NCBI GenBank assembly: GCA_016721465.1
Contig: JADKIA010000008.1
Location: forward strand, 372,001 to 436,000
Reading direction: 5' to 3'
Origin: Ideonella sp.
GTDB lineage: Bacteria > Pseudomonadota > Gammaproteobacteria > Burkholderiales > Burkholderiaceae_C
Length of the DNA stretch: 64,000 bases
The notes below the pieces were generated by a model. The model was not told the origin of the DNA. It made no database searches and worked only from the letters and a program-made list of their open reading frames with translations. Below, piece after piece: positions 23,814 through 32,004 of this stretch. Both the position numbers and the translations under genes were made by a program. Numbering within the stretch: the first letter of the stretch is position 1; every line of letters begins with the position of its first letter.

Positions 23814-26800
23814 TCAGTCGACGCCCTGCGCTATGGCGCGGTGCTCGGCCAGCGCCAGGTAGTCGCGCCGCAGGGTGGCGTCCGGAATCCGCTCGCTGCG
23901 GGTCTGCAGTTCCAGCCGCGCACGCGCCATCAGGGTGTCGGCACGCGGGTCCTTGCAGGCCACCAGGGCGCGGTGGGCCACGAGGTACAGGCCCATCGGC
24001 AGAAACGGGGGGTTTGCCGTCGGCGTGGGCGGCAGCAGCACCGGCAACAGCCCGCTCAGGTGCGCGAGGGCTTGCCGGTGCCACTCGTCGCCACCACGCG
24101 CCAGCGCCAGTTGGGCGAGTGCGCCATGCACTTCGAGCGCTGGCCGCTCGGTGCCCAGCTCGCGCACCAGCTCGCTCGCAGCCTCCAGCGCCTGCTGGGC
24201 CTGGGCGTAGTCGCCCGCCGCCGTGTGGATCACGCCCAGGTGGTGCAAGGTGCTGGCTTCGAGGGCCCGCGATCCGATCTCGTGCGCGATGGCCATGGCC
24301 TGAGCGGTGACCTGCAGTGCCTGCTCGAGGTGGCCCAGCGCATGCTCGACCAGGCCCAGGTTTTCCAGCACCACGGCCTCGCCGCGTCGAAAGCCGCTGG
24401 TGCGCAGCAGCGCCAGCGTCTGGCCGGACAGCTCCCGGGACAGGCCGTACTGCCCCAGCTCGCGGTGCGCCTCGGCGCGATTGATCAGCGCCAGGCCATG
24501 CGGTATGGGCTCGTTCAGCTCGGCAAAGATCCTGGCCGCCTGTTCGCAATGCTTGCTCGCCTGGTAGAAGTCCCCCGACACCAGGCAGGCACTGCCCATG
24601 TTGTTGAACAGCATGGCCTCGCCGGAACGGTCACCGATCTTGCGCGCCACCCTTTGCGCCTGCTCGTAGTGGGCCACGGCCTGCGCATGGCGCGAGCACG
24701 CCTTGGCGACCACGCCCAGGTTGTTCAGGACGTCGATCTGTGGCCGGGCGTCGCCAACGGCCTGAATCAGCTGCAAGGCCCGCCCCAGCCAGTCCTGTGC
24801 GGCCAGGTAGTCGCCGGCATGCCAGTGCAGCAGGCCCAGCCGGGACAGGCTGTGGTATTCACCGCGCGGGTACTGGTGCTCACGTGCCAGCGCCAGCGCG
24901 CGGTCGAGTTGCGGTCGGGCGGCGGCCGCCTCGCCGGCAAAGAACATCGCGCGGGCGTCCAGCAGCAAGGCATCCACCAGCAGGTCGCAGGCCCGCGCCC
25001 GAGCCTGGTCGTCGGCTTCGATGAGCTGGATGGCGCGCTGTGCACTGACCCGCGCCGCAGCGCCGTCACCCCCATCGATGGCCAGTTTGGCGCGTCGCGT
25101 GGCGACGCGTGCCTGCGCCAGCGCGACCTCGTCCATCTGCCGTGCGAGCGCTTCGAGCTCGTCCAGGTCGCCGCGGCGCTTTTCGTGCTGTCCTTGAAGG
25201 TCGTGAATCGCCTCGCACCTGAGCAGCACGTCAAAGCGCGCCGGCGCGTCCGCGAGCGGCAGCCATTGCAGCGCACGGGCGAAGTGGGCCAGGGCCTCGT
25301 CGTTGGCGAAGCCGGCGGCGGCCTGTTCGCCGGCCTTGCGCGAGTAGTGGCAGGCCTTGTCGTGGACTTCGGCGCGCACGAAGTGGTGCGCCAGCTGGGG
25401 TGTGAGCTGGCTCACCCGATCCGGATATCGGGACTCGAGATAATGTGCATACAGACCATGCAGCTGCCTGCGCGTGGCGTGCGGCAGGCTCTCGTAGCCC
25501 ACCTCGAGCGTGACCAGGTGCCTGAACAGGTAGGTCAGCTCCGGGTCGGGCGATTCCAGGGGCGTGAAGCCCAACCGGTCCAGCTCGCGCAGATCGGCCT
25601 TGAGGGTCTCCAAGGCACCCAGGGCGGGGTAGTAGTCGTGCAGATCCGTGGCACGGAACACGCGGCCGATGATGCTGGCCACCTTGAGCGAGCGCTGTTG
25701 CGAGACCGGCAGCTGATCGATGCGACTGAGCAACAGGCTGTGCAGGCTGGCCGGCAGATCCAGCGCCGCCAGCGCGGCTGCGTTGCGGGGGTCGATGCCG
25801 CGGTCGTGCAGGTAGTTCAGCAGCTCCTCCACATAGAAGGGGTTGCCCTGCGCGCGGCTTGTGATGCGCTCGATCAGGGCCGACGGGACAGCGCCCACCC
25901 GCTCGGGAAACAGGCCGGCCACCTTGGCCCGGACGACCTGTTCGGCCTGCGCGGCATCCAACCCGTTCAGCTCGATCTGCCCGAAGTGCGCCAGCGTGTC
26001 GAAGCGCGCGCTGGCCGGCTGCGGCGAGGCCGTGTCGGCTGGCCGGTAGCTCAGCAGGACGAGCACGGGCAGGTGCTCGATGGCGCGGGCCACCAGTGCC
26101 AGCAAGTCGAGCGACAGCGGGTCCGCCGCATGCAGGTCTTCCAGCACCAGCAGCACGCCGCTGCCGTCGCCGGCGGCCTCATGCGCGGCGGATGCCAGGC
26201 ACTGGAGCAAGACGGTTTCCAGCAGCGCCTTGCGATCCTTGGGCTGCAGCGCGCGCGTGAAGTCGTTGTCGGGCAGCTCCAGGCCCAGCACCGCGCCCAG
26301 CAAGGGCCAGGCCTCGGCGTGCTCCGGCGCGCGGTCTTCCAGCTCGGATTCGATCGATCGGATGCGCTTGCGCAGCGGCAGCGCCGGGTCGAGGTCGAAG
26401 AACGCGGTCCAGATCGACTGCCACACCAGGTAAGGGGTGTGGATGCCATCCAGCTGGCACGTGCCGCCATAGCCGATCCACTGCTGGCGACGGGCCAGGC
26501 GGATGCCTTCGGCCAGCAGCCGCGACTTGCCCATGCCGGCCTCCGCGGTGATGCCCAGGATCTGCCCGCGGCCCTGCACCGCGGCCGACAGCCTGTCGGC
26601 CAGCAGCGCCATCTCGGCCTCGCGCCCAACCATGGGCAGCGCGAACGCCGGCTCCTGCAGGCGGATGGCGCGCTGTTGGCGCAAGCCCATGACGGCAAAC
26701 ACCGGCAAGGGCTCGGCCTTGCCCCTGAGCGGCATCGGCGGGCGGGCCTCCAGCGTGAACTCGGCCGCAACCGCCTGGCGCACCCGGCCCGAGATGAGGA

Positions 26801-27932
26801 TCTCGCCCGGCTGGGCGATGCTCATCAGGCGGGCAGCGAAGTTCACGTCGTCGCCCATCGCGCCGAACGATTGCCGCGTCGAGCTGCCATACCCGCCCAC
26901 GCGCATGGTGCCGCTGGCCAGCCCGATCTGCACCGAGTAGGGCGAGGTGCTGAAGAACTGTCGCAGGGCCATGGCCGCGCGCAGTGCCCGGCTGGCGTCG
27001 TCCTCATGCACCTGGGCTGCGCCGAAGGAGCCGTACAGATAGCTGCCCTTGTCGCCGATGGTCAGCTCCAGCAACACGCCGCCATGGCGCTGCAACACCA
27101 GCTGCGCCTGGCTGACCAGCGCTTCCAGGGCCTGCGCTGCACGCTCGTCGTTGTCGTAGTCCAGGCCCGTGAAGCGGGCGAACAGGGCCGTGGCCGGACG
27201 CAGGTCGGTGACGAACAGACCCTGGCCCGCAGACTCGCGCTGAACCACGAACGGCAGCACCCAGGGCCGGAGCACCTCGACATCGAGTGGCGCGGCCTGC
27301 GCGGCAACAGGACCGGTGGGCTGCAGGCCACTGAACCACGCCGGGTCGAGCACGAAGAAGCGCTCACCGCAATCGCTGGCGCGCGACCCGTGCAGCGGCG
27401 CCTGCAGCAGGGTGGCGGTGGCCTGGTCGATCAGCACTTCGCCGGCCTGCGCCATACCCTCCGCCATCGACACGCGGGCCACGGTGGCGCCCGCCACCAC
27501 GTCGATCAGCTGGATCTCCGGATGGCCGATGGCAAACCGCCGCGCCGGCCCCGTGCTCACGGCCACCTTGACGAACAGCGTGGGGAACTGGCGCATGCTC
27601 GCTTGCATCGCCTGCGCGCATTGCGCCGCACGTTGCGTGGGCTCGGGCTCCCGCGCATCGAACCAGCAAGTGATGGCATCGCCCGAGAAACCGATCACAC
27701 TGCCACCAAAGCGCTCGACCTCGCCGATCAAGGCCTCGTAGACGGCGTTGACACGCAGCGTCATGGCTTCGATGCCACGCCGCTCGCCGTGCTCGCGCGT
27801 CAGCGCCTCCGTCATGGCCGTGAACCCCGAAATGTCGGCGAACAGTGCCGAGCCGGAAGTGCGATCGGGCAGCGACTCACCCCGCGCGAGGGCGCGCCGC
27901 CGATCCTGCGGGAGGTAGGTGTGCAAGGCCAT
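23814..27932 (-). CDS. Tandem class III cyclase domains fused to STAND/AAA ATPase and TPR array
   Basis: 1372 aa from ATG 27932 (an upstream ATG at 27983 is possible). Domain 1 (about 25-190) is a class III nucleotide cyclase with metal residues Asp33 (FADISGF) and Asp85 (FSGDAITCWF) but no transition-state Asn/Arg. Domain 2 (about 235-400) has Asp243, Asp294 and the VNFAARL Asn364/Arg368. An ATPase follows with VGREAEM near 436, Walker A AEAGMGKS (Lys469), Walker B VLLVLED (about 592-599) and GNPFYVEEL. The C-terminal half is a helical TPR array. This is the family often annotated as adenylate/guanylate cyclase with predicted ATPase. It is the first gene of the operon with the caspase protein. 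Confidence 0.88.
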   Translation of the reverse strand: MALHTYLPQDRRRALARGESLPDRTSGSALFADISGFTAMTEALTREHGERRGIEAMTLRVNAVYEALIGEVERFGGSVIGFSGDAITCWFDAREPEPTQRAAQCAQAMQASMRQFPTLFVKVAVSTGPARRFAIGHPEIQLIDVVAGATVARVSMAEGMAQAGEVLIDQATATLLQAPLHGSRASDCGERFFVLDPAWFSGLQPTGPVAAQAAPLDVEVLRPWVLPFVVQRESAGQGLFVTDLRPATALFARFTGLDYDNDERAAQALEALVSQAQLVLQRHGGVLLELTIGDKGSYLYGSFGAAQVHEDDASRALRAAMALRQFFSTSPYSVQIGLASGTMRVGGYGSSTRQSFGAMGDDVNFAARLMSIAQPGEILISGRVRQAVAAEFTLEARPPMPLRGKAEPLPVFAVMGLRQQRAIRLQEPAFALPMVGREAEMALLADRLSAAVQGRGQILGITAEAGMGKSRLLAEGIRLARRQQWIGYGGTCQLDGIHTPYLVWQSIWTAFFDLDPALPLRKRIRSIESELEDRAPEHAEAWPLLGAVLGLELPDNDFTRALQPKDRKALLETVLLQCLASAAHEAAGDGSGVLLVLEDLHAADPLSLDLLALVARAIEHLPVLVLLSYRPADTASPQPASARFDTLAHFGQIELNGLDAAQAEQVVRAKVAGLFPERVGAVPSALIERITSRAQGNPFYVEELLNYLHDRGIDPRNAAALAALDLPASLHSLLLSRIDQLPVSQQRSLKVASIIGRVFRATDLHDYYPALGALETLKADLRELDRLGFTPLESPDPELTYLFRHLVTLEVGYESLPHATRRQLHGLYAHYLESRYPDRVSQLTPQLAHHFVRAEVHDKACHYSRKAGEQAAAGFANDEALAHFARALQWLPLADAPARFDVLLRCEAIHDLQGQHEKRRGDLDELEALARQMDEVALAQARVATRRAKLAIDGGDGAAARVSAQRAIQLIEADDQARARACDLLVDALLLDARAMFFAGEAAAARPQLDRALALAREHQYPRGEYHSLSRLGLLHWHAGDYLAAQDWLGRALQLIQAVGDARPQIDVLNNLGVVAKACSRHAQAVAHYEQAQRVARKIGDRSGEAMLFNNMGSACLVSGDFYQASKHCEQAARIFAELNEPIPHGLALINRAEAHRELGQYGLSRELSGQTLALLRTSGFRRGEAVVLENLGLVEHALGHLEQALQVTAQAMAIAHEIGSRALEASTLHHLGVIHTAAGDYAQAQQALEAASELVRELGTERPALEVHGALAQLALARGGDEWHRQALAHLSGLLPVLLPPTPTANPPFLPMGLYLVAHRALVACKDPRADTLMARARLELQTRSERIPDATLRRDYLALAEHRAIAQGVD

Positions 27933-28262
27933 CGTCGTGGATCCCCGGTGCTTGCGCGGCTGGTGCGCCGGGACCGGTCGCATCGGGTGCGATGCGACCG
28001 ATCTCGAACGACGAGGACGGTAGCACGGTCCCCGAGGGCCGCGAGCAGCCCCGCTGCGTCATGCGACGGGGCAGCAGGAACGGCGTGTCGGCCATGGCTT
28101 GCCGACGGTCTTGCCGGCTCGAAGCGTGCCGCCATCGCGATGATCTTCACATCCTCGGACCATGCTCCACCCCGGGGCCGAGGGCCCGTCTCGCCTCAAT
28201 CGTTGCGCACCACAGTTTCGGCGCGGCGCATCCAGTGACGCTGCCGCTGCGTATGTCCGGGG
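27933..28262. other. Intergenic stretch upstream of the cyclase/caspase operon
   Basis: 330 bases between the cyclase gene, reading leftward, and the DUF4198 gene, reading rightward. It contains the inverted repeat at 27975-28000 and must hold both promoters. No protein-coding frame looks real. Confidence 0.5.
27975..28000. promoter_or_regulatory. Perfect 10-bp inverted repeat upstream of the cyclase/caspase operon
   Basis: CGGTCGCATC (27975-27984) and GATGCGACCG (27991-28000) are exact reverse complements with a 6-base loop, 43 bases before the cyclase ATG. It could be an operator or a leader hairpin. There is no U-tract, so it is not an obvious terminator. Confidence 0.55.
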
Positions 28263-29072
28263 GTGCGAAACCCCTTCCTCTTTGCGGCCGGCGTGCTGCT
28301 GACCCTGACCATCGCCGGCCCGGCCACCGCCCACGACACCTGGTTCCAGCCCGTGCCGGGGCCGGGCGCGCCGCAGTTGGCGCTGGGCACGGGCAACCAA
28401 TTCCCGATCCAGGAGGTGCCGGTCGGCGCCGCCAGTCTGGTCGAGAGCGGCTGCCGGGGCCGCGATGGCCGCGTCGCGCCGTTGCGCGTGTTGCGCGAGA
28501 CCGCCACGGCGCTGCGGCTGCGCCCACCGGTGGCCGGCGCACTCACCTGCTGGGGCCAGCAGGCGAGTTTCGAAGTCGAGTTGCCGGCCGACAAGGTGGC
28601 CCTCTACCTGCGCGAGATCAACGCGCCCGCCTGGGCGCGTGGCGAATGGGTGCGCTTGCAGGCGGCCGGCTTGCCGTGGAAGGAGCGCTACGCCAAGCAC
28701 GCGCGCATCGAACTGCCCGGCGCCAGCGGCCCGGGGCAGCCGGCGGCGATGGCCATGGACGTGCTGCTGGACGAGCGTGCGCCGAGGGTGGGCCAGAGCT
28801 TGGGCTTTCAGGTGCTGCGCGACGGCCAGCCCTTGCCTGGCCAGGCGGTCGAGCTGCGCGGCGACATGAGCCCGCTGGCGATCTGGCACCGCACCGACGC
28901 CGAGGGCCGCGCCCGCATCGATGTGCCCTGGCCCGGCCGCTGGGTGCTGCGCGGCACCGACCTGCGCCGTTCGGACAGCGTGCCAGACCAGTTCGAGAGC
29001 CGCTTCTTCAACCTTGCGTTCGAAGTTCGCCCGCGCGAGCCGGCACTCAGGCCGGCAGCAGCTGGAGGTTGA
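28263..29072 (+). CDS. DUF4198 periplasmic protein
   Basis: 269 aa starting at GTG 28263. The signal peptide ends TATAHDTWF, and the mature N-terminal His-Asp-Thr-Trp-Phe is the hallmark of DUF4198 proteins, some of which serve nickel/cobalt uptake by offering an N-terminal metal site. The C-terminal part is an Ig-like domain (QPLPGQAVELRG, TDAEGRARIDVPWPGRW). The 3' end overlaps the convergent HupE/UreJ gene by 26 bases. A metal-related role fits both neighbours but is inference. Confidence 0.82.
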   Translation: MRNPFLFAAGVLLTLTIAGPATAHDTWFQPVPGPGAPQLALGTGNQFPIQEVPVGAASLVESGCRGRDGRVAPLRVLRETATALRLRPPVAGALTCWGQQASFEVELPADKVALYLREINAPAWARGEWVRLQAAGLPWKERYAKHARIELPGASGPGQPAAMAMDVLLDERAPRVGQSLGFQVLRDGQPLPGQAVELRGDMSPLAIWHRTDAEGRARIDVPWPGRWVLRGTDLRRSDSVPDQFESRFFNLAFEVRPREPALRPAAAGG

Positions 29073-30201
29073 ACGCCCTTTCGGCCAGCCAGATGCCGGC
29101 CACGGCGGCGATGAGCAGCGAACCGCCCACGAGCACGCCCTGGCGGTAGAAGACGGTCCGCCGGGCGGCAAAGGCCAGCGGCAGAAAGATGGCGACGATC
29201 GTGAGTTGCCCGACCTCCACGCCCAGGTTGAAGCCCACCAGCGCCAGCACCAGGGCCTCGCGCGGCAGGCCCAGGTCCTGCAGCACGCTGGCGAAGCCGA
29301 AGCCGTGGATCAGGCCGAAGCAAAACGCCACCATCCAGCGCCGGCCGTGGAACAGCGGCCAGACGTTGTTCAGCGCGGCCAGCACCACCGACAGGGCAAT
29401 CGCCGACTCCACCCAGCGCGAAGGCGGTGCCAGCACGCCGAGCGTGGCCAGCGACAAGGTGATCGAGTGTGCCACCGTGAATGCGGTGACGATGCGCAGC
29501 ACGTCGTAGAAGGCCTGGCCAAATCGCTCGGCCGGGCGCCAGCCTGCCGCGCCCCACAACAGCACCGCCGGCAGCAGCAGCGAGAGCAGGAACAGGATGT
29601 GGTCGTAGCCGACCCAGATGTGACCGACGCCCTCGCGGCCGTAGTCCAGGAACTGACCGAGCCGGCCGACGGCCTTGAGCTCGAAAGCCTGCGTGGCCGC
29701 TTGTGGGCCCAGCACCGCCGTGCGTGTCCGGCCCGCAAACTCCAGCCGCAGCAGCCCGCGGTGCTGTGGATCGAGTTCGGCGAACAGGGTGTAGCCCAGC
29801 GCGAGCGAATGGGGCGCTTGGGGGCAGCGGGCGCTGAATTCGAGCACGGTGTAGGCGCCGTCGGTGTGCTCGTCCACCAATTGCCGGCCCGCCTCCAGTG
29901 GGCAGGTCGCGCCATCTGCGTCCACGCGCAGCCGTGCCAACGCATAGGCCGCGATTGCGGCGTGGCGCGTGCGCAGCTCGCCCCAGGTGATCTGACCATC
30001 GCCGTCGGCGTCCAGCCCGAGCGCGAAGTCGAGGTCGCGCAGTGCGATGTCCCATTGCCCGGTGACCGCCGAGCCCTGGACGGTCAGGGCCAGGTAGCTG
30101 TCCGACGGCTTGTGCGCCTGCACCGGCAGCGCCGCCCACAGCACGGCCAGCCAAGTCAGGCGCCACAGCGCGCGCCACGGCCAGGGCAGCGCCGCGGTCA
30201 T
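29047..30201 (-). CDS. HupE/UreJ-family membrane protein with periplasmic EF-hand domain
   Basis: 384 aa. ATG 30201 overlaps the stop of the TPR gene as TGATG, so translation is coupled. A signal peptide (cleavage at PVQAHKPS) leads to a soluble domain of about 170 residues containing a textbook EF-hand loop, D64-x-D66-x-D68-x-Q70-x-T72-xx-E75. The membrane part has the HupE/UreJ_2 motifs GVGHIWVGYDHILFL, AHSITL and GLIHGFGFAS, with His residues typical of metal transporters. Calcium sensing coupled to metal transport is a plausible reading. Confidence 0.85.
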   Translation of the reverse strand: MTAALPWPWRALWRLTWLAVLWAALPVQAHKPSDSYLALTVQGSAVTGQWDIALRDLDFALGLDADGDGQITWGELRTRHAAIAAYALARLRVDADGATCPLEAGRQLVDEHTDGAYTVLEFSARCPQAPHSLALGYTLFAELDPQHRGLLRLEFAGRTRTAVLGPQAATQAFELKAVGRLGQFLDYGREGVGHIWVGYDHILFLLSLLLPAVLLWGAAGWRPAERFGQAFYDVLRIVTAFTVAHSITLSLATLGVLAPPSRWVESAIALSVVLAALNNVWPLFHGRRWMVAFCFGLIHGFGFASVLQDLGLPREALVLALVGFNLGVEVGQLTIVAIFLPLAFAARRTVFYRQGVLVGGSLLIAAVAGIWLAERAFNLQLLPA

Positions 30202-31391
30202 CAAGATCCGCCCCACAGCTTCTGGGCCAGGGCCTGCAGCACGACGCTCTCGATGCGGCTGCTTTTCATCCAGTCGCGCACCGGCGTGGCCGCTTCGGCT
30301 TGTCGCGTGGCCAGCGCGGCTTCGAGCAGGATGCGCGCATCCGAAGGCTCACGCTGCACGGCGTAGTTTTCGCGCGCCAGCGCCAGCGCACGTGGCGCGT
30401 CGCCGAGCAGCTGCAATGCAAAGCGCGATTCCTCCTTCTGGTGCACGGTGTCACCGCGCAGCCGCGCGGCGTCGAAACGCGCCGCCAGGTCGCGTTGCCA
30501 GTGGCCTTGCCGCTGATCGGCGCTGGCCTTGGCCGCCAATGCCAGGCGCAGCAGCAGCAGGTCCGAGCGCTCGCGGCCCTGCAGCAGCGCCAGCACTTCG
30601 GTGGCGCGTCCCTGGTCGAGCAGCAGGTCGGCATACGCGGCCAGCAGATAGCCGTCGGTGATGCCCAGCGCCAGTGCCTCGCGGTAGGCGGCTTCAGCGG
30701 CGGCGTCCTGGCCCCGCCGTTGCTCGATCTCGGCCAGCCGGGTCAGCGCCCACAGCCGCTCGCCGGCATCGGCCCGGGGGTCGTCGCGCAAGGCCGCGCG
30801 CAGCGCGTCGGCCGCCGCCGCAGCGTGCCCCGTGGTGGCATCGACATGCGCGCGGCAGCCGGCGGTGATGACCGGCGTGGCCTGCGGTGCCAGGCGCGCG
30901 CAGGCGTCGCGGGCCAGCGCGTAGTCGCCGCGCACCATGGCGATGGCCGCCAGCCAGGCCCAGGCCTCGTCATCGTCCGGCTTGGCCTTGGTTGCGGCCT
31001 GCAGGTCGGCCATGGCGGCGTCGAACTGGTGGTTGAACTGCAACAGGATGGCGCGCATCACGCGCGCGCGCTGCGGCGGGTCGGGCAGGTTCCACCAGGG
31101 CGCCAGCGCCGCCTGGGCGTAACCGATGTAGCGCGGATCGCCCTCGGCCGCCACCTCGGCGTGGTAGCTCTTGGCCAGCCGCAATGCCAGATCCAGGTCG
31201 TTCGGGCGCGCGATGAGCTGTCGGCGCAGCTCGCCCATGTCGCGCTGGCGCGGGTCGAGCGCACGCGCGGGCAGGCGTTCCAGCACCTCGGCGTCCGAAG
31301 CGGGCTGGCGCGGCGCGGCCAGCGCGGTGCCGGCCACCAGCAGCACCACGGGCAGGAGCAGTGTCAGGACCTTGGCGGGAATCGGCGGCAT
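30201..31391 (-). CDS. TPR-repeat exported protein
   Basis: 396 aa, ATG 31391. The N-terminal signal peptide is MPPIPAKVLT plus a hydrophobic run ending ALAAP. The rest is helical TPR-like repeats (LRLAKSYHAEVAAEGDPRY, ADLQAATKAKPDDDEAWAWLA, EAAYREALALGITDGYLLAAYADLLLDQG in continuous positions). It is probably a periplasmic scaffold. It shares a TGATG junction with the HupE/UreJ gene, so the two are one operon, and it may assemble or assist that transporter. Confidence 0.82.
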   Translation of the reverse strand: MPPIPAKVLTLLLPVVLLVAGTALAAPRQPASDAEVLERLPARALDPRQRDMGELRRQLIARPNDLDLALRLAKSYHAEVAAEGDPRYIGYAQAALAPWWNLPDPPQRARVMRAILLQFNHQFDAAMADLQAATKAKPDDDEAWAWLAAIAMVRGDYALARDACARLAPQATPVITAGCRAHVDATTGHAAAAADALRAALRDDPRADAGERLWALTRLAEIEQRRGQDAAAEAAYREALALGITDGYLLAAYADLLLDQGRATEVLALLQGRERSDLLLLRLALAAKASADQRQGHWQRDLAARFDAARLRGDTVHQKEESRFALQLLGDAPRALALARENYAVQREPSDARILLEAALATRQAEAATPVRDWMKSSRIESVVLQALAQKLWGGS

Positions 31392-31627
31392 GGGTGGGGA
31401 GTGGCTGGTGGAGTATGACTTCAGGCCGGGATACGGCGCCGCCGCTGCCGCGGATGCAGTGCAGCGTGTCAACCAATCTGCCTGCCAAGCGTTAGCCGGC
31501 GGTCCAGCGGGTTCGCGCGGTTGTTTGCGAAGGGCTCGGCAAGACAGACCTCCCATCCCCAACGCGGGCCGCAGGCAGGGCAACGAGCCCGGCACGCAAA
31601 ACGCAAACCACCTTCAAGGCAAACCGC

Positions 31628-31822
31628 ATGAACAAGATCCTCGCCACCCTGGTCCTCTCCGCCTTCGCCGCGGTCTCTTTCAGCGCCAACGCGGCCTCGC
31701 ACGCAGGTGCACCGATGAAGGCTGCCAGCGCGCCAGAGGCCAAGGCCAGCGCACCGGCCAAGCACAAGAAGGCCGCGCACAAGAAGCACGCCAAGGCGGC
31801 TGCCTCGGCCGCGACGAAGTAA
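31628..31822 (+). CDS. Small exported Lys/Ala/His-rich protein
   Basis: 64 aa. A clean signal peptide (MNKILATLVLSAFAAVSFSA, cleavage near NAASHA) leaves a mature peptide of about 40 residues that is almost only Ala, Lys, His, Ser and Pro (APAKHKKAAHKKHAKAAA). No fold is expected. It resembles acid-shock or envelope-stress small proteins in composition only. It has a strong terminator 19 bases after the stop, so it is a monocistronic gene. The 236 bases upstream hold its promoter. Confidence 0.75.
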   Translation: MNKILATLVLSAFAAVSFSANAASHAGAPMKAASAPEAKASAPAKHKKAAHKKHAKAAASAATK

Positions 31823-31840
31823 TCCTTCGATCCCGCCACG

Positions 31841-31872
31841 AGAAGGCAGGGCCTGGCCCCTGCCTTCTTTCG
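31841..31872 (+). terminator. Rho-independent terminator of the small exported protein gene
   Basis: The stem AGAAGGCAGGG (31841-31851) pairs perfectly with CCCTGCCTTCT (31858-31868) over a 6-base loop, followed by a T-rich tail. It starts 19 bases after the stop codon at 31822. Confidence 0.85.
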
Positions 31873-32004
31873 TTTCCGGGGCTTGATTCCGCACCGCTCA
31901 GGGCGCACGTCGTGCGGCGCTTGGCCGCGGCGATGCGCTGGCGGATGGGTGCCCATGAAACAATCCGCGCCTGTTCTTTCCCAGGCCGGTAAAGCCTGCA
32001 GGCC

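Noticed and set aside
22782..28238. A plus-strand open frame of about 1,818 codons opposite the cyclase/caspase genes
   Set aside because: It is His/Gln/Gly-rich and has no domains, and it mirrors the third-position GC of the real minus-strand genes, which carry catalytic motifs and normal composition.
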